Positions 55,404 through 64,000 are shown, counted from the stretch's first letter. The stretch: 64,000 bases of DNA from Gracilimonas amylolytica (GCF_002911695.1 NZ_PQBS01000037.1:126146-190145); one strand, 5' to 3'. Translations and numbers: made by a program. Notes: generated from the letters alone by a model not told the origin.

Positions 55404-55421
55404 TGATAAATAAGTTTATCA
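55404..55421. promoter_or_regulatory. TGATAAA-N4-TTTATCA inverted repeat
   Basis: Perfect 7-bp arms with a 4-bp spacer lie in the 122-bp region between divergent lemA and HAD genes. It may be a shared operator. AT richness makes chance possible. Confidence 0.35.
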
Positions 55422-55460
55422 ATATTTATTTACTTCCAACAATAATCAAAAACTATTCCA

Positions 55461-56168
55461 TTGTCACAACTGAAACCAAAATTCATTTATTTTGACCTGG
55501 ATGATACCCTGCTGGACCATAAAAAGGCAGAAAGGGCAGGTTTGTCTGACGTACATCAACATTTTGACATGTTCAGGAATATCCCCGAAAGGCAGCTTTT
55601 AGATACCTATCATCATATCAACAAAGGCCTATGGGAAGAATATGGCAGGGGAGAGATCGATCGGCACGAATTGCACCGTCGCAGATTTCAGGAAACGTTC
55701 CGGGATCTTGGAGTGGATCAGGACATGCACGAAGAAGCCGGTCAGGTTTACATGAATTATTACCGGAATCACTGGGAGTGGATCAATGGGGCAAAAGAGA
55801 CCTATGATCGAATCGCCGAGCGATTTGAGGTGGGTATTATCACTAATGGATTTGCAGAAACACAATGGCTTAAAATTGATCAGTTCAAACTTAAAGATAC
55901 CGCACGGCATATTGTGATATCAGAAGAAGTGGGGGAAATGAAGCCCCACCCAAAAGTATTTGATCATGCCACAGATCTAACGGGATATGAGAGACAGGAC
56001 ATTTTGTACGTTGGAGATTCCTTTACGTCTGATATAGTGGGCGGCTCCAAAGCAAACTGGCAGGTTGCGTGGTTTACCAAAAATCCGATCGATCAGGGTT
56101 ATAAACTGGCAAACCTTGTATTCAGTGACTTTAACGAGTTACTTAGATCTTTGAATATTCAGAATTAA
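55461..56168 (+). CDS. YjjG-like HAD phosphatase
   Basis: The 235-aa HAD-superfamily protein resembles the YjjG noncanonical pyrimidine nucleotidase group. Motif I is FDLDDTLLDH (about 11-20), motif II is IITNGF, the lysine lies in GEMKPHPKVFD, and motif IV is VGDSFTSDIVGG. The start is TTG at 55461, because no ATG lies ahead of motif I. The predicted reaction is removal of phosphate from nucleoside monophosphates. It is a single gene, convergent with the FixH-like gene. Confidence 0.88.
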   Translation: MSQLKPKFIYFDLDDTLLDHKKAERAGLSDVHQHFDMFRNIPERQLLDTYHHINKGLWEEYGRGEIDRHELHRRRFQETFRDLGVDQDMHEEAGQVYMNYYRNHWEWINGAKETYDRIAERFEVGIITNGFAETQWLKIDQFKLKDTARHIVISEEVGEMKPHPKVFDHATDLTGYERQDILYVGDSFTSDIVGGSKANWQVAWFTKNPIDQGYKLANLVFSDFNELLRSLNIQN

Positions 56169-56190
56169 GAGTACAGCGTAATACCAATTT

Positions 56191-56655
56191 TTAAATAAAG
56201 ATATTCTTTTGATCGATGTAGGTCAGTGAGTCTGATTTCCATTCAAGGGTCAGTTTCCATCGGCCATCCTCAAAATCAGAAACCGGAATGGATTGCCGGC
56301 CATTTTCATCCAGCTGGAGTTTGAATCGCCGGTCCTGTTCCGAATCATTTGGACGATAGAAGGTCACGTTTCCGGATAGTGAATCGGTTATTAGGGCCTG
56401 TGGGAAGGTGATCTTGATGGACACCGTTGGCTCATCAAACAGAATTAAAACCGGAGTGTCCAGGTTTTTAGCTCTCTGAATACCATCAATGGTTTCCTGA
56501 TACTGGACGCCATCTTCATAATGATCCTCAGAAACCAGGTAGAATTCCAGGCTGATCAGGTAGCTTACGGTGCTTAGGGTAGCCAGTACAAAAACCACAA
56601 TGGCTATTGTGATACCGGATCCCCAGTTAAATTTCTCTTTCATAAAATTACTCAT
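56191..56655 (-). CDS. FixH-like protein
   Basis: The 154-aa protein has one N-terminal transmembrane helix (about 12-34) followed by a periplasmic beta domain with VSIKITFPQALITDSLSGNVTFYRPNDSEQDRRF and DGRWKLTLEWKSDSLTY near the end, typical of FixH. FixH takes part in maturation or metal supply of the cbb3 oxidase. It overlaps the ccoG 3' end by 8 bp, consistent with the ccoG-ccoH order found in oxidase clusters. Confidence 0.85.
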   Translation of the reverse strand: MSNFMKEKFNWGSGITIAIVVFVLATLSTVSYLISLEFYLVSEDHYEDGVQYQETIDGIQRAKNLDTPVLILFDEPTVSIKITFPQALITDSLSGNVTFYRPNDSEQDRRFKLQLDENGRQSIPVSDFEDGRWKLTLEWKSDSLTYIDQKNIFI

Positions 56656-58117
56656 TGGAAATATTGGCCGGACCTAAAAATCCGGAAGTTACAGTTTCTA
56701 ATTTTTCGTCGCCGGAGTAGACCTCAAAGGTCAGTTCGGTCTGTGAACCGGTCAGTTGGGCTTCGTCTAATTGAACCATGAATCGACCTTCAACTGAATT
56801 TTGAGACCCAACCATATCAACGGTTCCAAGAGACACAATGTCACCTTCGGGTGAAAGCAGTCTGATATCTACAGGTATATCTTCAAAGGTTTTATTCAGG
56901 ATCTTGACGTTATAGATATTGCTGTATCGGTCGCCTGGTAGTTCTTGATACAAGGTTCCGGGTTCACGTAAGATAGTGGTTTCGGTATCCGGTCGTAAAG
57001 TGAGAAGGGTTACGAATGTTGTTAAGAGAACTAAAAGAATTCCGGAATATCCGGCAACTCTTGGAGTCAATACTTTTTGTTTGCCTTCCCGAATAGCGTG
57101 TTCCGAAGAATAACGGATCAATCCGCGGGGCTTGTCGATCTTATCCATCACAGAATCGCAGGCATCGATACAAGCGGTACAGTGCACGCACTCAAGTTGT
57201 GTTCCATTACGGATATCAATTCCCATTGGGCATACCTTAACACATTGGTAGCAATCAATACAATCTCCAAACTCCGTATCGGCACTGAAGCCAAGGTCTT
57301 CAAGAGTCGCTTTTCTGTTTTCAAGCTGGAACCGGTCTTTGACACTGGCCCGGCTTTCGCCACGAACGTAATCATACATGACATTGATCGAGTTGTTATC
57401 GAGCATAACGGATTGCATCCTTCCGTACGGACACACAAAGTGGCATACCTGTTCACGCATAAAGGCAAAGACACCGTAAAACACCCCACTGAATATGATC
57501 ATTGCAGCGAGTCCGCCTGCGTGTTCAGAGGGTGGATCCGTAATGATCTCAAACAGCTGATCTTTTCCTATGATATAAGCAAGGAACATGTTCGAGATCA
57601 GAAAGGCCATGCCGTAAAAGATGGCATGTTTACTGACTTTTTTACGAACCTTCTCAAAATTCCAGTCCTGATTATTGAGACGTATCTGAGCGGCAGAATC
57701 TCCCTCTATCCAATATTCGATACGCCTGAATACCATTTCCATAAAGATGGTCTGAGGGCAAGCCCATCCACAAAATAGCCGTCCAAAAACAGCCGTAAAC
57801 AGAACGATAAAGAGGATAAAGGTTAGCATGCCAAACAGCAGCAGATGCAGATCCTGTGGCCAGAATGCAACGCCAAAGATCACAAACTTGCGTTCAAGTA
57901 TGTTCAGAAGCAGGAGTGGATTCCCATTTATAGTGATGAATGGTCCGCTGAAAAAGAAGGCCAGTAAAAGTACGGCTACAATGTTTCTGGCCGTGTAATA
58001 GCGACCACTGGGTTTTTTGGGATAGATCCAGTTTCTCTTTCCTTCCTCATTGACCGTGGCAAGGTGATCACGAAAATTCTGTTGGTCAATGCGACGGTCT
58101 TCTTCTAATTTGGCCAT
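56648..58117 (-). CDS. ccoG: Cytochrome oxidase accessory protein CcoG
   Basis: The 489-aa polyferredoxin membrane protein supports cbb3 oxidase assembly, probably by reducing copper. About five or six transmembrane helices are seen. FCGWACPQTIFMEMV lies near residue 115 and CHFVCPYGRMQSV near 225. Two [4Fe-4S] motifs follow (CIDCYQCVKVCPMG and CVHCTACIDACD, about 285-325). A C-terminal beta domain (about 385-480) ends it. A terminator separates it from ccoP, so ccoG-fixH is probably a separate transcript. Confidence 0.95.
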   Translation of the reverse strand: MAKLEEDRRIDQQNFRDHLATVNEEGKRNWIYPKKPSGRYYTARNIVAVLLLAFFFSGPFITINGNPLLLLNILERKFVIFGVAFWPQDLHLLLFGMLTFILFIVLFTAVFGRLFCGWACPQTIFMEMVFRRIEYWIEGDSAAQIRLNNQDWNFEKVRKKVSKHAIFYGMAFLISNMFLAYIIGKDQLFEIITDPPSEHAGGLAAMIIFSGVFYGVFAFMREQVCHFVCPYGRMQSVMLDNNSINVMYDYVRGESRASVKDRFQLENRKATLEDLGFSADTEFGDCIDCYQCVKVCPMGIDIRNGTQLECVHCTACIDACDSVMDKIDKPRGLIRYSSEHAIREGKQKVLTPRVAGYSGILLVLLTTFVTLLTLRPDTETTILREPGTLYQELPGDRYSNIYNVKILNKTFEDIPVDIRLLSPEGDIVSLGTVDMVGSQNSVEGRFMVQLDEAQLTGSQTELTFEVYSGDEKLETVTSGFLGPANISNE

Positions 58118-58149
58118 AATGTTACCTCATACTTATAGTACTAATACAG

Positions 58150-58175
58150 GGTGATAACTTTTAGTTGTTATTACC
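58150..58175. promoter_or_regulatory. Inverted repeat upstream of ccoG
   Basis: GGTGATAAC-N8-GTTATTACC has 9-bp arms with one mismatch and lies about 33 bp before the ccoG start (minus strand). It may be an oxygen- or redox-dependent operator for ccoG-fixH. The half-site GATAAC also occurs in the palindrome at 423-435. Confidence 0.45.
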
Positions 58176-58219
58176 ACTGACTCTCTTAAAAATATTGCCT
58201 GTTCTTGATGAAAGTGTGA

Positions 58220-58267
58220 ATTAAAAATAAAAAGTGACGGAGCCTGCTTAAGATCCCCGTCACTTTT
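58220..58267 (-). terminator. Terminator after ccoP
   Basis: AAAAGTGACGG (58230-58240) and CCGTCACTTTT (58257-58267) form an 11-bp stem with a 16-nt loop. A T-rich run follows on the minus strand (58234 to 58220). It separates ccoNOQP from ccoG. Confidence 0.85.
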
Positions 58268-58272
58268 AATGG

Positions 58273-58869
58273 TTATAAACTACATTCCGTAGCCCGGGGA
58301 TCCGGAGCTTTTGGGTTAGCGGGTTCAGTTCCCTGAATGGAAGCAATGTAGCTGATCACGCTTTGTACCTGTTCATCAGTTAACCGGGCACCACTTCCGT
58401 AAGCGATCATACCCCGGTCGGGATATCCCTCGATGATACTGCTTGCCACTTCTTCGGCGCTACAGCCGTGGATCCATAGATTATCCGTCAGATTTGGTCC
58501 TACCAAACCTTCACCGTTGGCACCATGGCAGGTATAGCACAGGTTATTGTTACCCATGTAGATCTCACGGCCTTCATCGATACGAGCCTGATCTTCAAGA
58601 TAAGCCCATTCGAATTGAATCGGTTCACCGCTTTCATCAACCTCAGGCTCAAGGCCATAGCGTTCCTGAGCGGCTGCAACTTCCATCTCATACAGTTCAT
58701 GTTGATCAGGTCCGCCCAGCATGTAGTAGTAGGCCAGATAGCCAATGCCAAATGCTATGGTAAAGTAGAACAGCCATAACCACCAAACCGGCATATGGTT
58801 ATCCAACTCCTTGATCCCATCGTAATCATGATCCAGTAACAGATCCTTTTCGTCGTCAAATACTTTCAT
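58273..58869 (-). CDS. ccoP: Cbb3 oxidase subunit CcoP, single heme
   Basis: The 198-aa subunit has one membrane helix near the N-terminus (about 28-48, after DNHMPVWW) and a periplasmic cytochrome c domain. Only one CxxCH motif is visible, CYTCH at 111-115, with a Met in the RGMIAYG segment as likely sixth ligand. Classical CcoP is near 300 residues with two hemes c. This one is therefore a short monoheme form; the sequence shows no frameshift remnant of a second domain within the gene. Its start overlaps ccoQ by 4 bp. Confidence 0.9.
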   Translation of the reverse strand: MKVFDDEKDLLLDHDYDGIKELDNHMPVWWLWLFYFTIAFGIGYLAYYYMLGGPDQHELYEMEVAAAQERYGLEPEVDESGEPIQFEWAYLEDQARIDEGREIYMGNNNLCYTCHGANGEGLVGPNLTDNLWIHGCSAEEVASSIIEGYPDRGMIAYGSGARLTDEQVQSVISYIASIQGTEPANPKAPDPRATECSL

Positions 58870-59057
58870 TGTTCAGAGTTTTTAGTGTTCAAATTGTCGT
58901 CATCCTCAAGAGGAAGATTAGCGGCATCATCCCAGTGTTTTTTACCTTTTGCGATCAGGTAAATGATCAACCCTATAAAGAACACAAAGAATATGATCAG
59001 GGATATGCTGGGGTAAATGCCGATATCTTCAATTGCGCGGAGCACATTTTTATACAT
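58866..59057 (-). CDS. ccoQ: Small cbb3 oxidase subunit, CcoQ-like
   Basis: The 63-aa protein has a single transmembrane helix (about 14-36) followed by a basic/acidic tail (AKGKKHWDDAANLPLEDDD). It lies between ccoNO and ccoP and overlaps the latter by 4 bp, where ccoQ is expected. CcoQ stabilises the oxidase. Sequence conservation in this subunit is low, so position carries most of the evidence. Confidence 0.8.
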   Translation of the reverse strand: MYKNVLRAIEDIGIYPSISLIIFFVFFIGLIIYLIAKGKKHWDDAANLPLEDDDNLNTKNSEQ

Positions 59058-59062
59058 GACGA

Positions 59063-61267
59063 TCAGTCCTCAACCTGAGGTTTAAAGTTTGCCTGAAGTC
59101 GCTCGTTTGATGGCAGATCTTCCCAAGGGTTCTTTTCACCCTTGATGTCGATTCCCATTCGCTGCAGGTATGCGATCATGGCCACGATCTTGGAGTCTGA
59201 TGTGATCTCGATACCCTCGATCTCACCAAACCCGTTTTCTTTCAATCCGTTTACAATGTTATTTGCCTGAGCCATGTAATCGCGGATCGCAAGCTCCTCA
59301 TAATCGGCCACGTAGGGCACTCCCACAGTTCGTAAGGCAGATATTCGATTTGGGATGCTTTCAATGTCTGCTTTTTCCGTAAACATCCACGGATAAGCCG
59401 GCATGATGGACCCCGGAGAGGTTGATGTTGGATCGTACATATGGCGTACGTGCCAGCTGTCAGGATATTTACCACCTATACGATGAAGGTCGGGTCCGGT
59501 ACGCTTGGATCCCCACAGGAATGGGTGATCATACACGAACTCACCGGCTTTGGAGTATTCCCCGTATCGCTCGGTCTCTGAACGGAACGGACGGATCATT
59601 TGAGAGTGACAGTTATTACAACCCTCTGCGATGTAAATATCACGTCCCTCGATCTCCAATGGAGTGTACGGTTTCACACTGGCAATGGTCGGAACGTTTG
59701 AATCAACGAGTGCCGTTGGTACGTACTCGATGATACCACCGATCAGGATCACCACTAAGGTAAGACCTGTAAGTTGGAGTGGACGTCCTTCCAACCGACG
59801 GTGCCAGCTTTCTTTATGTCCGGCAGAAGGATCAATAATTGCCTGTGCTTCGTCCTCTTCCTGATGCACGAAAGAACCCTGACGGGCCGTTTTCCAAAGG
59901 TTATAGGCTCCAAAAGAAGCACCGATAATGAACAAGGTTCCACCGATGGCACGCAAGCCGTACATAGGCATGATCTGTGTCACGGTTTCAAGGAAGTTTG
60001 GATACTGAAGAAGACCTTCAGCGGTGAATTCTTTCCACATCAGCGACTGAGTAATTCCACCCCAGTACATAGGGATCACATAAAAGATGGCTCCCATGGT
60101 TGCGAACCAGAAGTGGATGTTCGCCAGCTTAACGGAGTATAGCTTGGTCTTGTAGATCTTCGGTGTGATGTAATACAGCATCGCGAAGGTCAGACCACCG
60201 TTCCATAAAAGGGCACCGTTGTGTACGTGACCAATGATGTAATCAGAATAGTGAGCGATCGCATTCACATTTGCGATGGACAGCATTGGGCCTTCAAAAG
60301 TAACCATCCCATAAGCGGTTACACCAACAACCAGGAATTTGAGAACCGGGTCTTCCCGAACTCGGTCCCATGCACCACGCAGGGTTAGAAGACCGTTCAG
60401 CATACCGCCCCAGCTTGGTGCGATCAGCATCAAACTAAATACGGTTCCCAACGCCTGAGCCCACCCTGGTAAAGAGGTGTACAGCAAGTGGTGAGGTCCG
60501 GCCCAGATGTAAATAAAGATCAGCGACCAGAAGTGAACAATCGATAACCGGTAAGAAAAGATCGGCCGGTTAGCCGCTTTCGGAATGAAGTAATACATGA
60601 TTCCCAGGAAGGGTGTGGTCAGGAAAAATGCTACGGCATTGTGTCCGTACCACCATTGTACCAGGGCATCCTGAACACCCGCATAGATCGGATAACTTTT
60701 AAGCAGTGTTGCAGGTACCTCAAAAGAGTTCACAACGTGCAGAACAGCTACGGTCACAAAGGTTGCAATGTAGAACCAGATGGCTACATACAAGTGCTTT
60801 TCACGGCGCTTCATGATCGTCATGATCATATTGACACCAAAGATCACCCAGATGATGGTGATGGCGATATCAATTGGCCATTCGAGTTCTGCGTATTCCT
60901 TACTGGTGTTGAAGCCAAAAGGCAGGGTTAACACCGCAGAGACTATGATAGCTTGCCAGCCCCAGAAATGGATCTGACTGAGCTTTTGACTCCACATGGG
61001 AGTTTTAGTTAGCCTTGGCAGCGAGTAGTATACACCATAGAAAATGGCATTACCGGCAAAGGCAAAGATCACTGCATTTGTGTGCAGCGGTCGAAGCCGT
61101 CCATAACTCAGTTCCGGAATAAAGCCGAGAAAATCCGGCCATATCAGTTTAAGAGCAATGGTCAGCCCAACGATAAAGCCAATGAGGCCCCACGCCAGCG
61201 AGGCGACCCCGAATTTTCGGACAATATCGTTATCGTAATGAAAGGTTTCTAATGTTGATGATGACAT
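59063..61267 (-). CDS. ccoN: Fused cbb3 oxidase subunits I and II (CcoNO)
   Basis: The 734-aa protein joins the catalytic CcoN and the monoheme CcoO in one chain. The first 480 residues carry about 12 helices with the heme-copper histidines (for example RPLHTNAVIFAF, WYGHNAVAFFL, GPHHLLYTSLP and HYSDYIIGHVHNGALLWN). After a linker and one helix (about 495-515), the CcoO domain has CNNCHSQMIRP with the heme motif at 550-554 and later MPAYPWMF. It reduces oxygen to water at low oxygen and pumps protons. The fusion is typical of Bacteroidota-related lineages. Confidence 0.96.
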   Translation of the reverse strand: MSSSTLETFHYDNDIVRKFGVASLAWGLIGFIVGLTIALKLIWPDFLGFIPELSYGRLRPLHTNAVIFAFAGNAIFYGVYYSLPRLTKTPMWSQKLSQIHFWGWQAIIVSAVLTLPFGFNTSKEYAELEWPIDIAITIIWVIFGVNMIMTIMKRREKHLYVAIWFYIATFVTVAVLHVVNSFEVPATLLKSYPIYAGVQDALVQWWYGHNAVAFFLTTPFLGIMYYFIPKAANRPIFSYRLSIVHFWSLIFIYIWAGPHHLLYTSLPGWAQALGTVFSLMLIAPSWGGMLNGLLTLRGAWDRVREDPVLKFLVVGVTAYGMVTFEGPMLSIANVNAIAHYSDYIIGHVHNGALLWNGGLTFAMLYYITPKIYKTKLYSVKLANIHFWFATMGAIFYVIPMYWGGITQSLMWKEFTAEGLLQYPNFLETVTQIMPMYGLRAIGGTLFIIGASFGAYNLWKTARQGSFVHQEEDEAQAIIDPSAGHKESWHRRLEGRPLQLTGLTLVVILIGGIIEYVPTALVDSNVPTIASVKPYTPLEIEGRDIYIAEGCNNCHSQMIRPFRSETERYGEYSKAGEFVYDHPFLWGSKRTGPDLHRIGGKYPDSWHVRHMYDPTSTSPGSIMPAYPWMFTEKADIESIPNRISALRTVGVPYVADYEELAIRDYMAQANNIVNGLKENGFGEIEGIEITSDSKIVAMIAYLQRMGIDIKGEKNPWEDLPSNERLQANFKPQVED

Positions 61268-61450
61268 TTATTCATCCCGATTTTTTTGGTTATTGGTTTT
61301 TTTATCTGAAGATTTTTGGTCGAAAAGAACACGCATAGACGGCGTATACTGATCATCGAACTGTCCTGACCGCACGGCCCAAAAGAACAGTCCCAGAAAG
61401 ATCAGGGCCACAAGTAAACTGAAACCGATCAGCATGTAGATCACTTCCAT
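61268..61450 (-). CDS. ccoS: Cbb3 oxidase assembly protein CcoS
   Basis: The 60-aa protein has an N-terminal helix (about 5-25) and the conserved end FFWAVRSGQFDDQYTPSMRVLFDQ, the CcoS signature. CcoS is needed to insert heme and copper into the oxidase. It lies between ccoI and ccoNO: its start overlaps ccoI by 10 bp and ccoNO follows directly. Confidence 0.93.
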   Translation of the reverse strand: MEVIYMLIGFSLLVALIFLGLFFWAVRSGQFDDQYTPSMRVLFDQKSSDKKTNNQKNRDE

Positions 61451-63897
61451 ATCGCCAGCCCTCCTTTATGCGCAAAATATCGTGTGGTAAAGAATGTGAA
61501 CACCATGACGCTGATCGAGCTCAGTGGCATAAGTACGGCCGCCACCAATGGCGACAGGTGGCCGGTTATAGCAAAGCCTAATCCAACGGTGTTGTAAAGT
61601 AAAGACAGCACAAAGCTCGCAATAATGATCTTCATGCTATTCTGTGAAAATTGTATAAAACTCTGAAGCTTGTTTAGGGAATCGCCTTCAAGAATGGCAT
61701 CACATGCCGGGGCAAAGGAACTGACGTCATCAGCCAGTGCAATACCAAAATCTGATTTTTTAAGAGCTCCGGCATCATTCAATCCATCCCCAACCATGAT
61801 CACAGATTCCCCTTCTGTCTGCAGGCTTGTGATGAAATCCAGTTTTTCTTCCGGTTTCTTGTTGAATAAGAGTGAGCCTTTCGTACTGAAATACGTTTCA
61901 AATTCCTGCCGTTGCCCTTCATTATCACCTGAGATCAGGAATAGACGAAGGGTCTCTTTGAGCCGGTTAAGCAGGTCAGAAATACCGCTTCTAAGTCCGG
62001 CTTTGATCCCAAAATAACCCAGGTATTCGTTGTCAATGGTCAGGTGTACGGTTGAGCCGATGAAATCAGGTTCAGGAATCTGATCCTGACCCAGTGATGT
62101 TTGTTCTGAAATGAAGTGTCGTGAGCCCATACAAATACTTTGGCCTGCTATGGTTGCAAAGATCCCTTTACCGGGCACTTCATGGAACGTATCAGGTTTT
62201 AATTCTTTGGTTGAACTTGTTATATCAGCAATTTTTCGGCTAAGTGGGTGGATGGAGTTTCCGGCTGCGGTTCCAACCAAATTCCTTTCATCTTCAGTTA
62301 ATGTCATACCAATAAACTCAATGTTTGAGGCTTCTGAATTGGTAAGGGTTCCGGTTTTATCAAAAACCACAGCCGATGCTTTGGACAAATTCTCAATGAG
62401 CAGGTGATTTTTAACGAACAGCCCGTTAAGTGAAAGTACATTGAGGGCTGAACCGAGAGTAAAAGGAGTTGAAAGGGCCAGTGCACAAGGACATGCAATG
62501 ATCAGCACGGCTGTAAAGACGGATAAGGCCGAATCCATGCCGGAGGTTTGCAGCCAGTAGAATCCGGAAGCAAACGCAATTCCAAGTACCGCCATCGTAA
62601 AATAAGGACTGATCTTGTCAGCAAAGGTGGTAAGCTTCAGTTCCTTATCATTATTTTGAAAGGCTTCATGATTCCATAGCTTTGTGAGATAGCTGTTAGT
62701 TACTTTTTCTTCAGTCAGTAACTGAGCAGAGCGTCCGATCAGTCGGCCACCGGCAAATACTTTCTCTCCCTGCGTAACAGAAATGGGTTCAGATTCACCG
62801 GTAATAAAACTGTAATCAAAAAAAGCCTGCTCACTTTGAAGGGTAGAATCGCAGGGTACCAGCTCCTGATTTCGAAGTCTCAAAGTTTGGCCGGGCTCCA
62901 GTTTATCGAGTGAGAGAGAGTATTCACGTCCCTGAGTATCCAAAACATTAACGGCGATCGGGAGGTAGGACCGATAATCACGATCGAATGATAACCTGTG
63001 AAAGGTTTTTTGTTGAACGAGTTTTCCGATCAATAGAAAAAAGATAAGGCCGGTAAAGGAATCCATGTATCCGGTGCCCGTCATGGTGAGGATCTCATAC
63101 ACACTTCGGCTGAACAGAGCCACAATGCCAATAGATATAGGAACATCGAGATTTACTCCCCCTTGTTTGATCGCGGCAAAAGCGGATCGCAGATAATCAC
63201 TGCTGCTGTACACCAAAACCGGTATGGCCAGAATGATGTTAAGGGCTCCAAAAAAGATGTGGAAATTCCCTCCAAGTCCGCTTCCCGTTGTATCCAGATA
63301 ATCGGGAAAACTGAATAGCATGATATTCCCGAAAGCAAATCCCGCCACGCCCATCTTCAGCCAAAGTGAACGGTTTTGGTGTGAGGATTCGCTTTTGGAA
63401 TCCAGTTTATCGAGGCGGATCTCCGGCTCATACCCGATGGTCACCAGTTGTTCAACCACATCGCGCAGAGTGGTTGAATCGGTATCGATGAGTAAGGATA
63501 GTTCCCGTTTCAGAAAATTAACACTGCTTTGTAGTACGCCCGAATCCAGTTTTTGGAGATTCTCAAGTAACCACACACAGGAGGTACAGTGAATATTTGG
63601 GATGTAAAGACTTAGAGATAATCTATTTTTATCCCTGAACTCGGCAATGCGTTCGATCACTTCATCATCTTCCAGGTAATCGAAGCGGGCGCGGTGCTTG
63701 GTGTTCTTTAAATTGATGCCCGGGTTGGCATCCAGGTCGTAATACGAACACAATCCGCTTTCATCCAATAGCTGGTAGGCGGAACGACACCCGTTGCAGC
63801 AAAAGGCTTTGTCATCGTAATGGATGGTCTCATCAGCACAGTCTTCACCACAGTGGTAGCAAATTTCTGATGATATGGTTTCAACGGTTTGCGGCAT
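61441..63897 (-). CDS. ccoI: Copper P-type ATPase CcoI
   Basis: I set the start at ATG 63897 (818 aa), which overlaps the upstream frame's stop in TAATG; a longer form would start at 63948. The N-terminus has a cysteine cluster (CYHCGEDC, CCNGC) followed by a metal-binding HMA-like domain (IHCTSCVW). The P-type core has the copper-path CPC in IIACPCALALSTP, the phosphorylated Asp in DKTGTLT, HPLSRK and GDGLNDAGAL. It is the FixI/CcoI type, which supplies copper to the cbb3 oxidase. It is the first complete gene of the oxidase operon. Confidence 0.95.
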   Translation of the reverse strand: MPQTVETISSEICYHCGEDCADETIHYDDKAFCCNGCRSAYQLLDESGLCSYYDLDANPGINLKNTKHRARFDYLEDDEVIERIAEFRDKNRLSLSLYIPNIHCTSCVWLLENLQKLDSGVLQSSVNFLKRELSLLIDTDSTTLRDVVEQLVTIGYEPEIRLDKLDSKSESSHQNRSLWLKMGVAGFAFGNIMLFSFPDYLDTTGSGLGGNFHIFFGALNIILAIPVLVYSSSDYLRSAFAAIKQGGVNLDVPISIGIVALFSRSVYEILTMTGTGYMDSFTGLIFFLLIGKLVQQKTFHRLSFDRDYRSYLPIAVNVLDTQGREYSLSLDKLEPGQTLRLRNQELVPCDSTLQSEQAFFDYSFITGESEPISVTQGEKVFAGGRLIGRSAQLLTEEKVTNSYLTKLWNHEAFQNNDKELKLTTFADKISPYFTMAVLGIAFASGFYWLQTSGMDSALSVFTAVLIIACPCALALSTPFTLGSALNVLSLNGLFVKNHLLIENLSKASAVVFDKTGTLTNSEASNIEFIGMTLTEDERNLVGTAAGNSIHPLSRKIADITSSTKELKPDTFHEVPGKGIFATIAGQSICMGSRHFISEQTSLGQDQIPEPDFIGSTVHLTIDNEYLGYFGIKAGLRSGISDLLNRLKETLRLFLISGDNEGQRQEFETYFSTKGSLLFNKKPEEKLDFITSLQTEGESVIMVGDGLNDAGALKKSDFGIALADDVSSFAPACDAILEGDSLNKLQSFIQFSQNSMKIIIASFVLSLLYNTVGLGFAITGHLSPLVAAVLMPLSSISVMVFTFFTTRYFAHKGGLAIWK

Positions 63898-64000
63898 TAG
63901 CTTAATGAAGGAACCCCGCTTGAAAATTGCAAGCGCAGATCGAACCATGCCTTCGTCATTTTTTCATCAACCTGAGCAAAGGTGGTATTTTTCAGCCATC
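63897..64000 (-). CDS. Possible partial upstream gene of the cbb3 operon
   Basis: An open frame enters from the window edge and ends at TAA 63897-63899, overlapping the ccoI ATG by one base. It encodes about 33 residues ending VPSLS, with plausible codon use (WLKNTTFAQVDEKMTKAWF). I do not recognise it. The overlap suggests a translationally coupled gene, but the fragment is too short to be sure. Confidence 0.4.
   Translation of the reverse strand, partial: WLKNTTFAQVDEKMTKAWFDLRLQFSSGVPSLS

Noticed and set aside
57077-57778. 233-codon open frame on the plus strand inside ccoG
   Set aside because: It is antisense to a well-supported gene with conserved iron-sulfur motifs, has no recognisable domain, and is explained by codon bias.

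Overview
The window looks like chromosomal DNA from a menaquinone-using, respiring member of the FCB group, most like Balneolales or a neighbouring Bacteroidota lineage. The evidence is a B-type sdhCAB operon with a single cytochrome b subunit, MenG, a fused CcoN-CcoO cbb3 oxidase, a DUF4296 lipoprotein, a LemA/TPM cluster, a small exosortase, TAnnTTTG-type promoter elements and base composition near 42% GC by eye. This is inferred from gene content; no rRNA or tRNA gene was seen. I also found no insertion sequence, prophage, integrase or CRISPR array, so the region reads as stable core genome.

Layout. 1-6.6 kb: a cut lipoprotein, an orphan ECF-like sigma factor next to a duplicated 26-bp element, two small membrane proteins, alanine dehydrogenase, DNA ligase and a RodZ-like protein. 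6.7-11.7 kb (+): ComF, a membrane protein and a phosphatase, then a tightly overlapped menG-fabZ-panB-surE operon. 11.7-20.5 kb: a lipase, a GNAT protein, the coaBC-rpoZ-gmk-yicC block, msrB, glmM, a cobalamin adenosyltransferase and an IMPACT-family protein. 20.7-24.2 kb: sdhCAB with a strong terminator. 24.2-35.2 kb: mixed housekeeping genes, including RecQ, CoaX, a large secreted S9 peptidase, uridine kinase and a cell-wall amidase.

35.4-41.2 kb holds the most unusual unit. A 1015-aa soluble helical protein with a C-terminal P-loop ATPase and winged-helix-like tail is coupled by a TAATG overlap to an MscS-type channel. An M49-like lipoprotein peptidase with an uncommon pentapeptide zinc motif follows. 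41.5-46.7 kb: a thioredoxin-like protein, pdxH, trmB, and a TetR regulator beside a FadE-type acyl-CoA dehydrogenase. 46.7-51.6 kb: a multi-SLBB export protein divergent from a small exosortase, a membrane partner and a glycerate kinase. 51.7-53.4 kb: an Lrp/AsnC regulator overlapping a probable methionine gamma-lyase. 53.5-56.2 kb: the LemA/TPM cluster and a HAD phosphatase. 56.2-64 kb: the cbb3 oxidase cluster (ccoI-S-NO-Q-P, then ccoG-fixH), whose CcoP shows only one heme c motif.

Together the genes cover aerobic and microaerobic respiration (SDH, MenG, cbb3), CoA supply (PanB, CoaBC, CoaX), fatty-acid turnover (FabZ, FadE), envelope construction (GlmM, amidase, SLBB export, exosortase) and DNA maintenance (LigA, RecQ). 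Intergenic regions hold several palindromes, including a shared TCAAAA-N2-TTTTGA motif upstream of sdhC and the SLBB gene, and long perfect hairpins without U-tracts. GATC is markedly over-represented in the stretches I counted.
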